A stretch of 38,807 nt of DNA from Pedobacter nanyangensis (lineage in GTDB: Bacteria > Bacteroidota > Bacteroidia > Sphingobacteriales > Sphingobacteriaceae): assembly GCF_003313505.1 (NCBI RefSeq), contig NZ_QMHO01000008.1, forward strand, positions 145,557 to 184,363, read 5' to 3'. The position numbers and the translations under genes are program-made. The notes below the pieces were generated by a model. The model was not told where the DNA came from, ran no database searches, and saw nothing but the letters and a program-made list of their open reading frames with translations. Each line of letters starts with the position of its first letter. Position 1 is the stretch's first letter. This document shows positions 17,824 through 25,661 of the stretch, piece by piece.

Positions 17824-17890
17824 CGAAAATAGCAATACCTATTGCTCATCATGTTTCAAATTTGGTTAAAATGCTATCAAATTTAGTTAA
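17824..17890 (-). promoter_or_regulatory. HTCS-type operator (21-bp direct repeat) and -7 box of the susC operon
   Basis: Plus-strand repeats TCAAATTTGGTTAA (17856-17869) and TCAAATTTAGTTAA (17877-17890) are 13/14 identical and exactly 21 bp apart, with spacer AATGCTA. A candidate -7 box lies 24 bp nearer the gene: TATTTTCG on the minus strand at 17824-17831, one mismatch from TAnnTTTG. The predicted leader to susC is about 155-160 nt. Confidence 0.72.
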
Positions 17891-18136
17891 TCCCAAAGGA
17901 GAAAAACCTATACATCTGTAGCATAGCCTTGATTTTATTGTTTGTACTGCGATTTAAACTGCGCAGGCTTTGAAAATCCATGCAGTTTGCAGGCCGTTAA
18001 TGTTGGCCAGAATTTCGGCAAATGTTTCTCCCCCCTCTTAGCAAAAGAGAAGTCATACCGTGGATAGAGATGTGCCAACTGAGCCTTGTAGGTTTTAAAA
18101 AGTGATGCGTTTTTTGCTGGCCAACCAACATTCAAC

Positions 18137-18169
18137 AAAATCAAAAGCATTATACTGAAAATCAAAAGC
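18137..18169 (+). promoter_or_regulatory. Exact 12-bp direct repeat, 21-bp period, upstream of GH88
   Basis: AAAATCAAAAGC occurs at 18137-18148 and again at 18158-18169, a start-to-start distance of 21 bp. It ends 72 bp before the GH88 start codon in the 578-bp divergent region. The period equals that of the three minus-strand operators, but the base match to them is weak. It may be a divergent HTCS site or the site of another AraC-type activator. I found no good TAnnTTTG box below it. Confidence 0.45.
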
Positions 18170-18241
18170 CCGTAGAAAAAGCATCCGCTAACTTCACCTT
18201 TCGTTAACTAACAAAAATATAAACCGAATTATTAAGCTTTA

Positions 18242-19456
18242 ATGAAAAAGACCTTTAGGATTTTACTAACGGCTACTGCTATTGCCTACGGTGGGTATGC
18301 CCATGGCCAAACGGATCAAACGCAAAACAAATGGTTGGCAAAAGCCACCGATATTATAGCCTACCAATTAAAACAAGCAAGCAACAAGTACCAACCAGGC
18401 AAAAATCCACGCTCAACCAATCCTGATGGCTCCGTAAGACTGGCCAATTACCGAGATTGGACCACAGGTTTTTTTCCGGGCTCATTATGGTACGGATATG
18501 AACTTACGGGAAATAAGGAACTGGCCAACCAGGCCAAGCGCTTTACCCTAGCGCTCGACTCTGCCAGATATATTAAAGATACCCACGACCTCGGTTTTAT
18601 GCTATATTGCTCGTATGGCAACGCCTACCGCATTACCGGCGACCAGGCTTACTTACCGGCATTGGCCGATGGGGCAAAACATCTTTATCAACGTTTTGAC
18701 AGCAAAGTTGGCGCCATTCGTTCCTGGGATTTTAGCTGGTGGCATTTCCCTGTAATTATTGACAATATGATGAACCTGGAATACCTGTACTGGGCCGGCA
18801 AGCAGTTCAATCAGCCAAATTATGTGCATGCCGCAAATACCCACGCATTAACCACCATTAAAAACCATTTCAGGAAGGATTTCAGTTCATATCACGTGGT
18901 AGATTACGACCCTAAAACGGGGAAAGTACTGGCTAAACGTACGCATCAAGGCGTTACTGATGAATCAGCTTGGGCACGTGGGCAGGCCTGGGCACTTTAT
19001 GGATATGCCATGTGCTTTGAAAACACCAGGAATCCAGCATTTTTAACGCAGGCCGAGCAAGTGGCCAAATTTATCATGAATCATCCGCGTATGCCAAAAG
19101 ATAAAGTACCTGTTTGGGATTTTGATGTGCACAATGCTTTGGATACCGAAGAAAAAGCACCAAGAGATGCCTCTGCTGCTGCAATTATGGCATCAGCCCT
19201 GCTTAATTTAAGTACCCAGGTTAAGGATGGACAAAAATATTTCAACTATGCTGAGGAGATGCTACAGTCTTTATCATCCGACAACTATTTGGCCAAGGCC
19301 GGAGAAAATAATTTCTTCATCTTAAAACATAGTGTAGGCGCTTTTCTTTATAATTCGGAAATAGACACTCCTTTGGATTATGCAGACTATTATTATCTTG
19401 AAGCATTAAAAAGATACGTGGCCATTAAAGGGCAAAATAAACCAACCATGAAGTAA
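18242..19456 (+). CDS. Unsaturated glucuronyl hydrolase, GH88
   Basis: This 404-residue exported enzyme (signal peptide 1-22, ending AHGQ) has a single alpha/alpha-barrel domain. It hydrolyses the 4,5-unsaturated uronic acid from the non-reducing end of lyase products, by hydration of the double bond. The two family aspartates are visible as D116 in KDTHDLGFM and D174 in VIIDNMMNLEYL, matching the pair known from Bacillus unsaturated glucuronyl hydrolase. Substrate-pocket motifs WTTGFFPGSLWY, HQGVTDESAWARGQAWALYG and PRDASAAAI are intact. The gene faces away from susC and opens the plus-strand set; the first lyase follows after 204 bp, so the lyases may also have their own promoter. In this locus it should act after the PL12 lyases on heparan disaccharides. 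Confidence 0.95.
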   Translation: MKKTFRILLTATAIAYGGYAHGQTDQTQNKWLAKATDIIAYQLKQASNKYQPGKNPRSTNPDGSVRLANYRDWTTGFFPGSLWYGYELTGNKELANQAKRFTLALDSARYIKDTHDLGFMLYCSYGNAYRITGDQAYLPALADGAKHLYQRFDSKVGAIRSWDFSWWHFPVIIDNMMNLEYLYWAGKQFNQPNYVHAANTHALTTIKNHFRKDFSSYHVVDYDPKTGKVLAKRTHQGVTDESAWARGQAWALYGYAMCFENTRNPAFLTQAEQVAKFIMNHPRMPKDKVPVWDFDVHNALDTEEKAPRDASAAAIMASALLNLSTQVKDGQKYFNYAEEMLQSLSSDNYLAKAGENNFFILKHSVGAFLYNSEIDTPLDYADYYYLEALKRYVAIKGQNKPTMK

Positions 19457-19660
19457 TAACGGTTAAAACTTTATTTAAAAAATATTAAGGTAAAATGCTT
19501 ATTTAGAAAGACTTTCATTTCAAACCCAGCTGTGAAATCTTTGAAAATAAAGGTTATCGCAGAACTTCGGATCTGCTCCAGCTTACGGTTGAAATAACCA
19601 GATATCTCCAATAAATTTTAATGCCTTATGTTTTAATTTATACACCTTTATGTTGTTCAA

Positions 19661-21634
19661 ATGAATTTGCTTATAAAATTTTCCATTTGCATTACCATAT
19701 TAATTTTCAGCACCAACTGTTGGGCGCAGGAACAGGCCATTACCAAGGAAAGTTTTGCCAACATCAACCTGAACTACCCTGGGCTGGAAAAGGTAAAAAA
19801 GGCCGTGGCCGATACCAAATACGAAGCAGCAGCGACAGCCTTGTTGCAATACTACCGGGAACGTACCGGCGTACACCATCTTAGCTTCAACAGCAACGAC
19901 CACCTGAAATTTGCCGGTAAAAAGGTAAATGCCGAAACACAGCAATTGGCCGACGATATTTTAGTGCACAAGTTTAAGCCCCACAAAGGCTATCCCAGTT
20001 ATGATTATGGCCAGGACATCAACTGGCAATATCGCCCAGTACAAGATCAATTGCTCACCACGTTTTTACACCGAACCGCTTTTTGGGAAAGTTTGGGCCT
20101 GGTTTATCGAAGCTCTGGCGATGAACGTTATGCCAAAGAATGGGTTTTTCAGGTACGGGACTGGATCAAAAAAAACAAACAGGGTGCCTATGCCAACGAC
20201 AAAGATTTTGCCTGGAAAGCCTTTGTGGTTTCTTTTAGGCTGAACCATTGGAGCGGTTTATTCAATCTGTTCCTCCGCTCCTCAAATTTTAGTCCAGCCT
20301 TTTTAATGGAGTTCTTAAAATCATATCATGAGCAGGCCAACTACGTGATGGCCAATTATACCGATATAGGCAACCATCGTTTGTATGAAGCCTTGCACCT
20401 CATGTATGCCGGAAGCAATTTCCCCGAGTTTAAGCAAGCGGTTGCTTGGCGAAAAAGTGGTATCGAAGTACTCAATGCCGACATTCAGAAACAGGTATTG
20501 CCCGATGGTATACAGTTTGAGCTGTCGCCAGGTTACCACATTGGTACCATTAAGATTTTTCTGGATGCCCTACACATTGCGCAATTGGCAGGTATCGCAA
20601 ACGAATTTCCCATAAGCTACAGTCAACTGGTAGAAAAAATGGTATTGGGCGTTGGCAAGTATTCATTTCCGGATTATACTTATCCTTTGTTTGGCAACTC
20701 CTTTAAAACCAACAAAGAAACTATGTTGAAGAACTATAGGGAGTGGGCCAAGGTTTTTCCTGCAAACAAAGTCATCGAATATTATGCTACTGATGGGGCT
20801 ACGGGACAAAAACCCAACTATTTATCGAGCAAATTGCCCAACGCGGGCTTTTATGCTTTCAGAAATGGATGGAATACCAACGCCACCGTTATGCAAATCA
20901 AAGCCGGACCACCGGCAGGATTTCACTCACAGCCTGATAACGGCAACTTTGTACTTTGGGTGAAAGGTCGAAATTTTACACCTGATGCGGGAAGTTTTGT
21001 GTACGCCAATGTTGGCGACCAGGAAAATGCCAAAAGGGATTGGTACCGCAGCACCAAAGCACACCAAACGCTTACCCTTAACAACCAGGATCTGATAAAT
21101 GATGCCAAGCTCCTTAAATGGCAAACCACTGATACACTGGATGTACTGAGCTACCTCAACCCAAATTATCCAAACCTGCAACATCAACGGGTTTTCTTAT
21201 TTGTAAACCAAAGCTATTTTATCATTTTAGACCGTGCAATAGGTACGGCAACTGGTACACTGGGCATCCATTTTAATTTAAAGGAAGACAGTGAACCTTG
21301 GTTTGACCAAGGCAACCATCGCGTTTATACGACTTATACCGACGATAACAACTTAATGATCCAATCTTTCAACAAAGAAACTACGTTAAAAAAGGAAGAC
21401 AGTTTTGTATCCTACGAGTATCAGAAGGAAAGCCCAAGGCCCGCCTTTGTATTCGAAAAACCCAAAACAAATACAACCGACCAAAATTTTATCACGGTGG
21501 TTTATCCTTATCAGGGAAAAGTGCCTCCCGCCATTCAAATCACACCAAATGCCCAACATGATTTAGCCAAGGGCGAAATAGATTTGAACGTTAACATTGG
21601 AGGTAAAAACAAACACATACAATTAAAACTTTAA
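19661..21634 (+). CDS. PL12 heparinase II/III-family lyase, HepC paralog
   Basis: This 657-residue protein has a signal peptide (1-22, NCWAQ). It keeps the PL12 plan: an N-terminal alpha/alpha toroid (about 30-370) and a C-terminal beta-sandwich (about 390-650). The three catalytic residues defined in P. heparinus heparinase III are present: N238 (GNHRLYEA), Y292 (FELSPGYH) and H422 (FHSQPDNG). It aligns along its whole length with the next gene but differs where substrate binds: FAWKAFVVSFRLNHW replaces FAWRPLEVSDRVQSL, and WQYRPVQDQLLTTF replaces WQNWPVKDNEVRWQL. It is therefore probably an active lyase with different sulfation or uronate preference. It is 13 bp from hepC. Whether it works at the surface or in the periplasm is not shown; no lipobox is seen. 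Confidence 0.92.
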   Translation: MNLLIKFSICITILIFSTNCWAQEQAITKESFANINLNYPGLEKVKKAVADTKYEAAATALLQYYRERTGVHHLSFNSNDHLKFAGKKVNAETQQLADDILVHKFKPHKGYPSYDYGQDINWQYRPVQDQLLTTFLHRTAFWESLGLVYRSSGDERYAKEWVFQVRDWIKKNKQGAYANDKDFAWKAFVVSFRLNHWSGLFNLFLRSSNFSPAFLMEFLKSYHEQANYVMANYTDIGNHRLYEALHLMYAGSNFPEFKQAVAWRKSGIEVLNADIQKQVLPDGIQFELSPGYHIGTIKIFLDALHIAQLAGIANEFPISYSQLVEKMVLGVGKYSFPDYTYPLFGNSFKTNKETMLKNYREWAKVFPANKVIEYYATDGATGQKPNYLSSKLPNAGFYAFRNGWNTNATVMQIKAGPPAGFHSQPDNGNFVLWVKGRNFTPDAGSFVYANVGDQENAKRDWYRSTKAHQTLTLNNQDLINDAKLLKWQTTDTLDVLSYLNPNYPNLQHQRVFLFVNQSYFIILDRAIGTATGTLGIHFNLKEDSEPWFDQGNHRVYTTYTDDNNLMIQSFNKETTLKKEDSFVSYEYQKESPRPAFVFEKPKTNTTDQNFITVVYPYQGKVPPAIQITPNAQHDLAKGEIDLNVNIGGKNKHIQLKL

Positions 21635-21647
21635 ACCAATATACCAG

Positions 21648-23615
21648 ATGAACAAAAAATCGATATTATGTTGCGCTCTTTGCCTGTTGGTGCTTTTTGC
21701 TAAAGCACAACAGATCACCAAAGAAAGCTTTCAGGTAATCAACCTGGATTATCCTGGATTGGAAAGCGTAAAAAAGAACTACGACAGTGGAAACTATGAA
21801 AAAGCGGCCGAAGCCCTTTTGAGCTATTATAAGCTCAGGAATGCGAAAAAGGAGCCTGATTTTAGCAACGCAGAAGCCATTGTAGACGTAAAACAACCTT
21901 TGAGCAAGGCTAACAAAGCTACCGCCGATAGTGCCTTATTGCACCGCTTTCAACCACACAAAGGCTACGGCTTTTTTGATTATGGAAGCGATATCAACTG
22001 GCAAAATTGGCCGGTAAAAGACAACGAGGTGCGTTGGCAGCTTCACCGTGTAAAATGGTGGCAAGCCATGGCTTTAAGCTATTACAGCATTAAAAACGAA
22101 GCCTATGCCAAAGAATGGATGCTGCAATTTTTAGATTGGGCCAGGAAAAACCCACTAGGACTATCAAAGGATAACGACCGCTTTGCGTGGCGGCCGTTGG
22201 AGGTGTCGGACAGGGTGCAAAGCCTGGTGCCCACTTTTGATATCTTCGTGAAATCGCCCAATTTTAATGCCTCCTTTTTAATGGCCTTTTTAAACAGCTA
22301 TCATCAACAAGCTAATTACCTTCCTGCTAACTACGCCAACGTGGGCAACCACCGTTTGTTTGAAGCGCAAAGGGTATTGTTTGCAGGAGCGTCCTTCCCT
22401 GAATTTAAAGATGCCCAAGCCTGGAGAAAAAGTGGCATAGAAGTACTTAATGCCGAAATTAAAAAACAGGTATATCCTGATGGAATGCAATTTGAACTAT
22501 CTCCGGTTTACCACGCCGCCTCAATAGATATCTTCCTGAAAGCCTATCGCTCTGCACAAAAAGCTCATGTGGCCAACGAATTTCCAGAGAGCTATAAAAA
22601 TACCGTAGAAAGTATGATTGTTGCTTTTGCCAGCATCCTATTCCCTGATTATAATGCGCCAATGTTTGGCGATTCATGGGTGGCCGAAAAAAGGGTACGA
22701 CTTAGGCAATTCAGCAGTTGGCTCGAAGCATTCCCTAAAAATGAAACCATCCGCTATTTTGCTACCGAAGGAAAAGCGGGCAAAGCACCCAATTTCCTAT
22801 CCAAAGGCCTAACTACCGCAGGTTTTTATACGTTCCGCAATGCCTGGAAAGATCCTGCAACCATTATGGTATTAAAAGCCAGCCCTCCAGGAGAGTTTCA
22901 CGCGCAACCTGATAATGGCACCTTTGAACTTTGGAAAAACGGACGCAATTTTATGCCTGATGCGGGGGTTTATGTGTACAGTGGCGATGCCGAAATTATG
23001 AAGCAAAGGGAGTGGTACCGCCAAACACGTTTGCACAATACCTTAACCCTCGACAACAAAAACATGGTAATTACCAAAGCAAAGCTAAAGCAGTGGAAAA
23101 CTAGCCCTAAGCTTGATCAGCTTACCTACACAAACCCTAGCTATCCTGAACTTGAGCACCAACGTACCGTACTTTTTGTAGATCAGCAATATTTCATCGT
23201 CATTGACCAAGCCATTGGAAAAGCTACGGGAAAAATAGGTGTTCATTTCCATTTAAAAGAAGACAGCAAAGCCGCCAAAAATGATCGCCAAAACAGCGTA
23301 CAAACCAATTACACCGATGGCAACAACCTCTTGATCCAATATCTAGGGACAGATAAAGTGAACTTAAATGCCGAAACAAGCAAGGTGTCATACGAATATC
23401 GGAAAGAAATGGAACGACCAGCTTTTGTATTCGAAAAAAACAAGGCTGATGGCAATACGCAAACTTTTGTTACCGTACTTTATCCTTTTGAGGGACAAAA
23501 AGCCCCGGCAATTAGCTTTAAAGAAAACGCTGGGAACGATTTTTCCAAAGGGCAAATTAACCTGAGCATTACCGTGAATGGCAAAACCAAAAACATCAAA
23601 TCATTATCGAACTAA
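21648..23615 (+). CDS. hepC: Heparinase III (heparan-sulfate lyase, PL12)
   Basis: This 655-residue protein with signal peptide (1-20, LFAKAQQ) is close to P. heparinus HepC in length and sequence. Long shared stretches, recalled from the HepC sequence, include KGYGFFDYGSDINWQ, WPVKDNEVRWQLHRVKWWQA and FELSPVYHAASIDIFLKAY-like segments. The catalytic N234 (GNHRLFEA), Y288 and H418 (GEFHAQPDNG) are each six residues below the published Asn240, Tyr294 and His424 of that enzyme. The enzyme cleaves the glucosaminyl-glucuronate linkages of low-sulfated heparan by beta-elimination, leaving unsaturated uronates for the GH88 product encoded upstream. It acts in the periplasm. It is the second of three tightly packed plus-strand genes (13 and 11 bp gaps). 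This gene is the strongest pointer to the substrate of the locus. Confidence 0.95.
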   Translation: MNKKSILCCALCLLVLFAKAQQITKESFQVINLDYPGLESVKKNYDSGNYEKAAEALLSYYKLRNAKKEPDFSNAEAIVDVKQPLSKANKATADSALLHRFQPHKGYGFFDYGSDINWQNWPVKDNEVRWQLHRVKWWQAMALSYYSIKNEAYAKEWMLQFLDWARKNPLGLSKDNDRFAWRPLEVSDRVQSLVPTFDIFVKSPNFNASFLMAFLNSYHQQANYLPANYANVGNHRLFEAQRVLFAGASFPEFKDAQAWRKSGIEVLNAEIKKQVYPDGMQFELSPVYHAASIDIFLKAYRSAQKAHVANEFPESYKNTVESMIVAFASILFPDYNAPMFGDSWVAEKRVRLRQFSSWLEAFPKNETIRYFATEGKAGKAPNFLSKGLTTAGFYTFRNAWKDPATIMVLKASPPGEFHAQPDNGTFELWKNGRNFMPDAGVYVYSGDAEIMKQREWYRQTRLHNTLTLDNKNMVITKAKLKQWKTSPKLDQLTYTNPSYPELEHQRTVLFVDQQYFIVIDQAIGKATGKIGVHFHLKEDSKAAKNDRQNSVQTNYTDGNNLLIQYLGTDKVNLNAETSKVSYEYRKEMERPAFVFEKNKADGNTQTFVTVLYPFEGQKAPAISFKENAGNDFSKGQINLSITVNGKTKNIKSLSN

Positions 23616-23626
23616 ATGTTTGTAAA

Positions 23627-24502
23627 ATGGAAGTGAAAAGTTTTATTTATCTCGCCCTTGCAGGTATCATAGCCTGTACGGCTTGTGGCAAAAATGAGGG
23701 CTCAAACGCTTCTCCCGAGAAAAAAGAGCCTACTAATGCCAGCGGCCAAAACGGTACTGCCATTAATAGCGACACCATTTTAAATATCACCTATGAAACG
23801 GGTGCCTTAAATGGCGGTTTGGCAGACATTGTGGCTACCAAAGCCACGGCCAGTGATGCAGCCAGTTTGGTGAGCCCTGGGCGTAGTGGCAATTATGCTA
23901 TTTCACATAAGGTGACCTTGGGCGACGCTGGTTACTATTCTAATGAGGCCTATCGTAGCGAAGCCGATGCTATCAACATTAATGAGGCCTTATTTTTCCC
24001 GGGACAGGAACGTCGTTACGAGTTCAGTCTTTACTTAAAAGATTGGCAACAGTGGAACTCGGCAAATCCACCCTATGGCGATAATATCTTTCAGCTAAAA
24101 GTATCTGGCGGAGATCCTGTGCCCGTGAGATTGCTCACCAAACGCCACGCCATTACGGTAAGATATGATGCTACGGGCAATGGTATCGTCATTGCTGATT
24201 TTAGGCCCCAAATTAACAAATGGGTTGATTTCCGTATTGACGTGAAATGGACTTTAGATAATACAGGATATTTCAAAATATACACCAAATACCAAGGTGA
24301 GCAGGATTTCACCCTTCGTTTTCAAAATTTGAACGCTCGTACTTTTACCGGCACACAGCTGTCCAACGGACAAAAAGGCTATATTAAATGGGGTGTTTAC
24401 CGCGAAGCTGGGGAAGATAGCAATGGCAATGTGCTATTGACCGACAATGTGCTTACAAGGATTGCCTACCATGATAACATTAGAATCGTTAAATTGAATT
24501 AA
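23627..24502 (+). CDS. Lipoprotein with heparin-lyase-I-like jelly-roll fold; lyase or glycan-binding protein
   Basis: This 291-residue lipoprotein has a lipobox at GIIAC17 (C20 is an alternative), followed by a Gly/Ser/Asn/Lys-rich linker to about residue 45, which suggests surface display. The rest looks like a concanavalin-type jelly roll of the polysaccharide-lyase family that holds heparin lyase I (PF14099). Supporting strands are RRYEFSLYLKDW (129-140), KWVDFRIDVKWT (198-209), YFKIYTKYQGE (215-225) and GYIKWGVYRE (251-260), the last corresponding to the FKFGIYR strand of heparinase I. Where heparinase I has its QWHG active-site histidine, this protein reads QLKVSGG (156-162). It may be a divergent lyase or a catalytically dead surface glycan-binding protein, the usual fourth partner of SusCD. 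It is 11 bp from hepC. Confidence 0.75.
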   Translation: MEVKSFIYLALAGIIACTACGKNEGSNASPEKKEPTNASGQNGTAINSDTILNITYETGALNGGLADIVATKATASDAASLVSPGRSGNYAISHKVTLGDAGYYSNEAYRSEADAININEALFFPGQERRYEFSLYLKDWQQWNSANPPYGDNIFQLKVSGGDPVPVRLLTKRHAITVRYDATGNGIVIADFRPQINKWVDFRIDVKWTLDNTGYFKIYTKYQGEQDFTLRFQNLNARTFTGTQLSNGQKGYIKWGVYREAGEDSNGNVLLTDNVLTRIAYHDNIRIVKLN

Positions 24503-24515
24503 TGATGGCCTAGTC

Positions 24516-24548
24516 AGACTTACGAAGTTTAAAAAACTTCGTAAGTCT
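24516..24548 (+). terminator. Hairpin after the plus-strand lyase operon
   Basis: Perfect 15-bp stem (AGACTTACGAAGTTT / AAACTTCGTAAGTCT) with a 3-base loop, 14 bp after the lipoprotein stop. The T-run after the stem is short. It may act as terminator, or be an intergenic palindromic repeat that has taken this role. Confidence 0.6.
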
Positions 24549-24842
24549 TAGAAATCCAAAGCAGTAGCTTAAGGCTTATTTTCTAACGTAAATATAGGTC
24601 ACCCTTTCAGGGCTTAAAATGTTATAATTATTACACCGCCTCGCGGTTGTGGCGGGCTTAACGAATTGCCTAAACAGTTAGTAGCCTGATCCCTGCCTCC
24701 ATGCTGGGGCCATTATTACCAACAATCCAAAGAGCTGATATAATGATAGTATAAACGATTATTCATTTGAACCACAAAGTGGTGACGTTTAACCAAAACC
24801 ATGGCTTCCAGTTAAAGTTGGGCTTTGTAAGTTTTAAAAAAA
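24549..24842. other. Gene-free stretch with a degenerate repeat relic
   Basis: No gene is supported here. Around 24598-24662 it contains CCTTTCAGGGCTT, then TTACACCGCCTCGCGGTTGTGG, with a short GC-rich inverted repeat. This recalls intergenic repeat families of Bacteroidota linked to IS200-like transposases. The relic looks partial, and the remainder is featureless AT-rich sequence. Confidence 0.35.
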
Positions 24843-25637
24843 CTATTTCACTTTTTTAGCCTGTTCCAAAAGCCACTGCGCTACATCATTGGCCGCTTTA
24901 TCGTTCTCAAACCTTGCCGGTAATCTTCCATTGGTGTATTCATTATAAAGCCAAGGATCGCCTACGGCCAAAACCACTCCCTTGCCATATTTAACACGTA
25001 CCATCGCATTTTTTCCATCTTTGGTTTGAAGCACAGGAATTGCCGAGTGTTGAATGGCTATAGACGCCGCATTCTTGATAAAGATATTTTTTGAGGTTTT
25101 AAACAAATCACTTCCAGCAGTTGCTATTCCACCATCATCAAAATGTTCATCGTCCTTTACTGCCAAAATAATATCACTGTTAAAAGTAAACCCAAATTTT
25201 GCCGTAAGGATGTTAAAATGCTTCAGATCAGCGTTAGCTTCATCATTACCCATCAATAACAATACCCCTCCAGCTTTAACCCAATCGGCAATGATTTGCG
25301 CACGTTTCTCATCCATGTAATTGGGGTTCGGATTATCACCTACGTGATCTGGATCAACGATAATATAAACGTCTGTTTTTTTTAGATTTTGTGGGGTAGG
25401 TGCCTGTGCCAGACTGGTTAGCGCCTTTGCGCCATTTTTCAAAAATGTTTCGCCAAAAATGGAAAAACCCGACATTTCCTGATCCGTCCACAAATAATGG
25501 AAATCTTTCGTTGTTCCGTCTTTCGTTTTCTTGGTTTCCTTGTTGTAATAGTTGTCAACGGTAACCGTTTGAGCGCATGCGGTTAAACCTATGGACAAGG
25601 CCACTAGGGCAATGCCAGTCTTTTTCATTTTAATCAT
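24843..25637 (-). CDS. DUF4350-like glutamine-amidotransferase-fold lipoprotein
   Basis: This 264-residue lipoprotein (261 if the start is MKK at 25628) has the lipobox LTAC. A Rossmann-like GATase-1/ThuA-type core follows: KKTDVYIIVDPDHVGDNPN, then ADWVKAGGVLLLMGNDEAN, and a closing segment GKGVVLAVGDPWLYNEYTNGR. These match DUF4350 domains, which in Bacteroidota are found alone in PULs or fused to unsaturated-rhamnogalacturonyl hydrolases. No cysteine nucleophile is seen at the GATase position, so amidotransferase activity is unlikely and binding or an unknown hydrolytic role is possible. It sits 24 bp downstream of lacI in the same direction and is probably co-transcribed with it. Confidence 0.8.
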   Translation of the reverse strand: MIKMKKTGIALVALSIGLTACAQTVTVDNYYNKETKKTKDGTTKDFHYLWTDQEMSGFSIFGETFLKNGAKALTSLAQAPTPQNLKKTDVYIIVDPDHVGDNPNPNYMDEKRAQIIADWVKAGGVLLLMGNDEANADLKHFNILTAKFGFTFNSDIILAVKDDEHFDDGGIATAGSDLFKTSKNIFIKNAASIAIQHSAIPVLQTKDGKNAMVRVKYGKGVVLAVGDPWLYNEYTNGRLPARFENDKAANDVAQWLLEQAKKVK

Positions 25638-25661
25638 TGATGAGTGTATGTAGTTAATTTA

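Noticed and set aside
17878..17885. Perfect TAnnTTTG match (TAAATTTG) on the minus strand inside the susC operator
   Set aside because: It is part of the direct-repeat half site and sits too far from the position where the other two promoters have their -7 box; likely coincidence.
17935..18165. 76-residue minus-strand frame between susC and GH88 with a hydrophobic beginning
   Set aside because: It lies in the divergent regulatory region, overlaps the 21-bp repeats, and its composition after the first 20 residues does not look coding.
23627..24502. Calling this gene heparinase I
   Set aside because: The QWHG histidine motif is absent and the protein is much shorter; only fold-level resemblance is supported.
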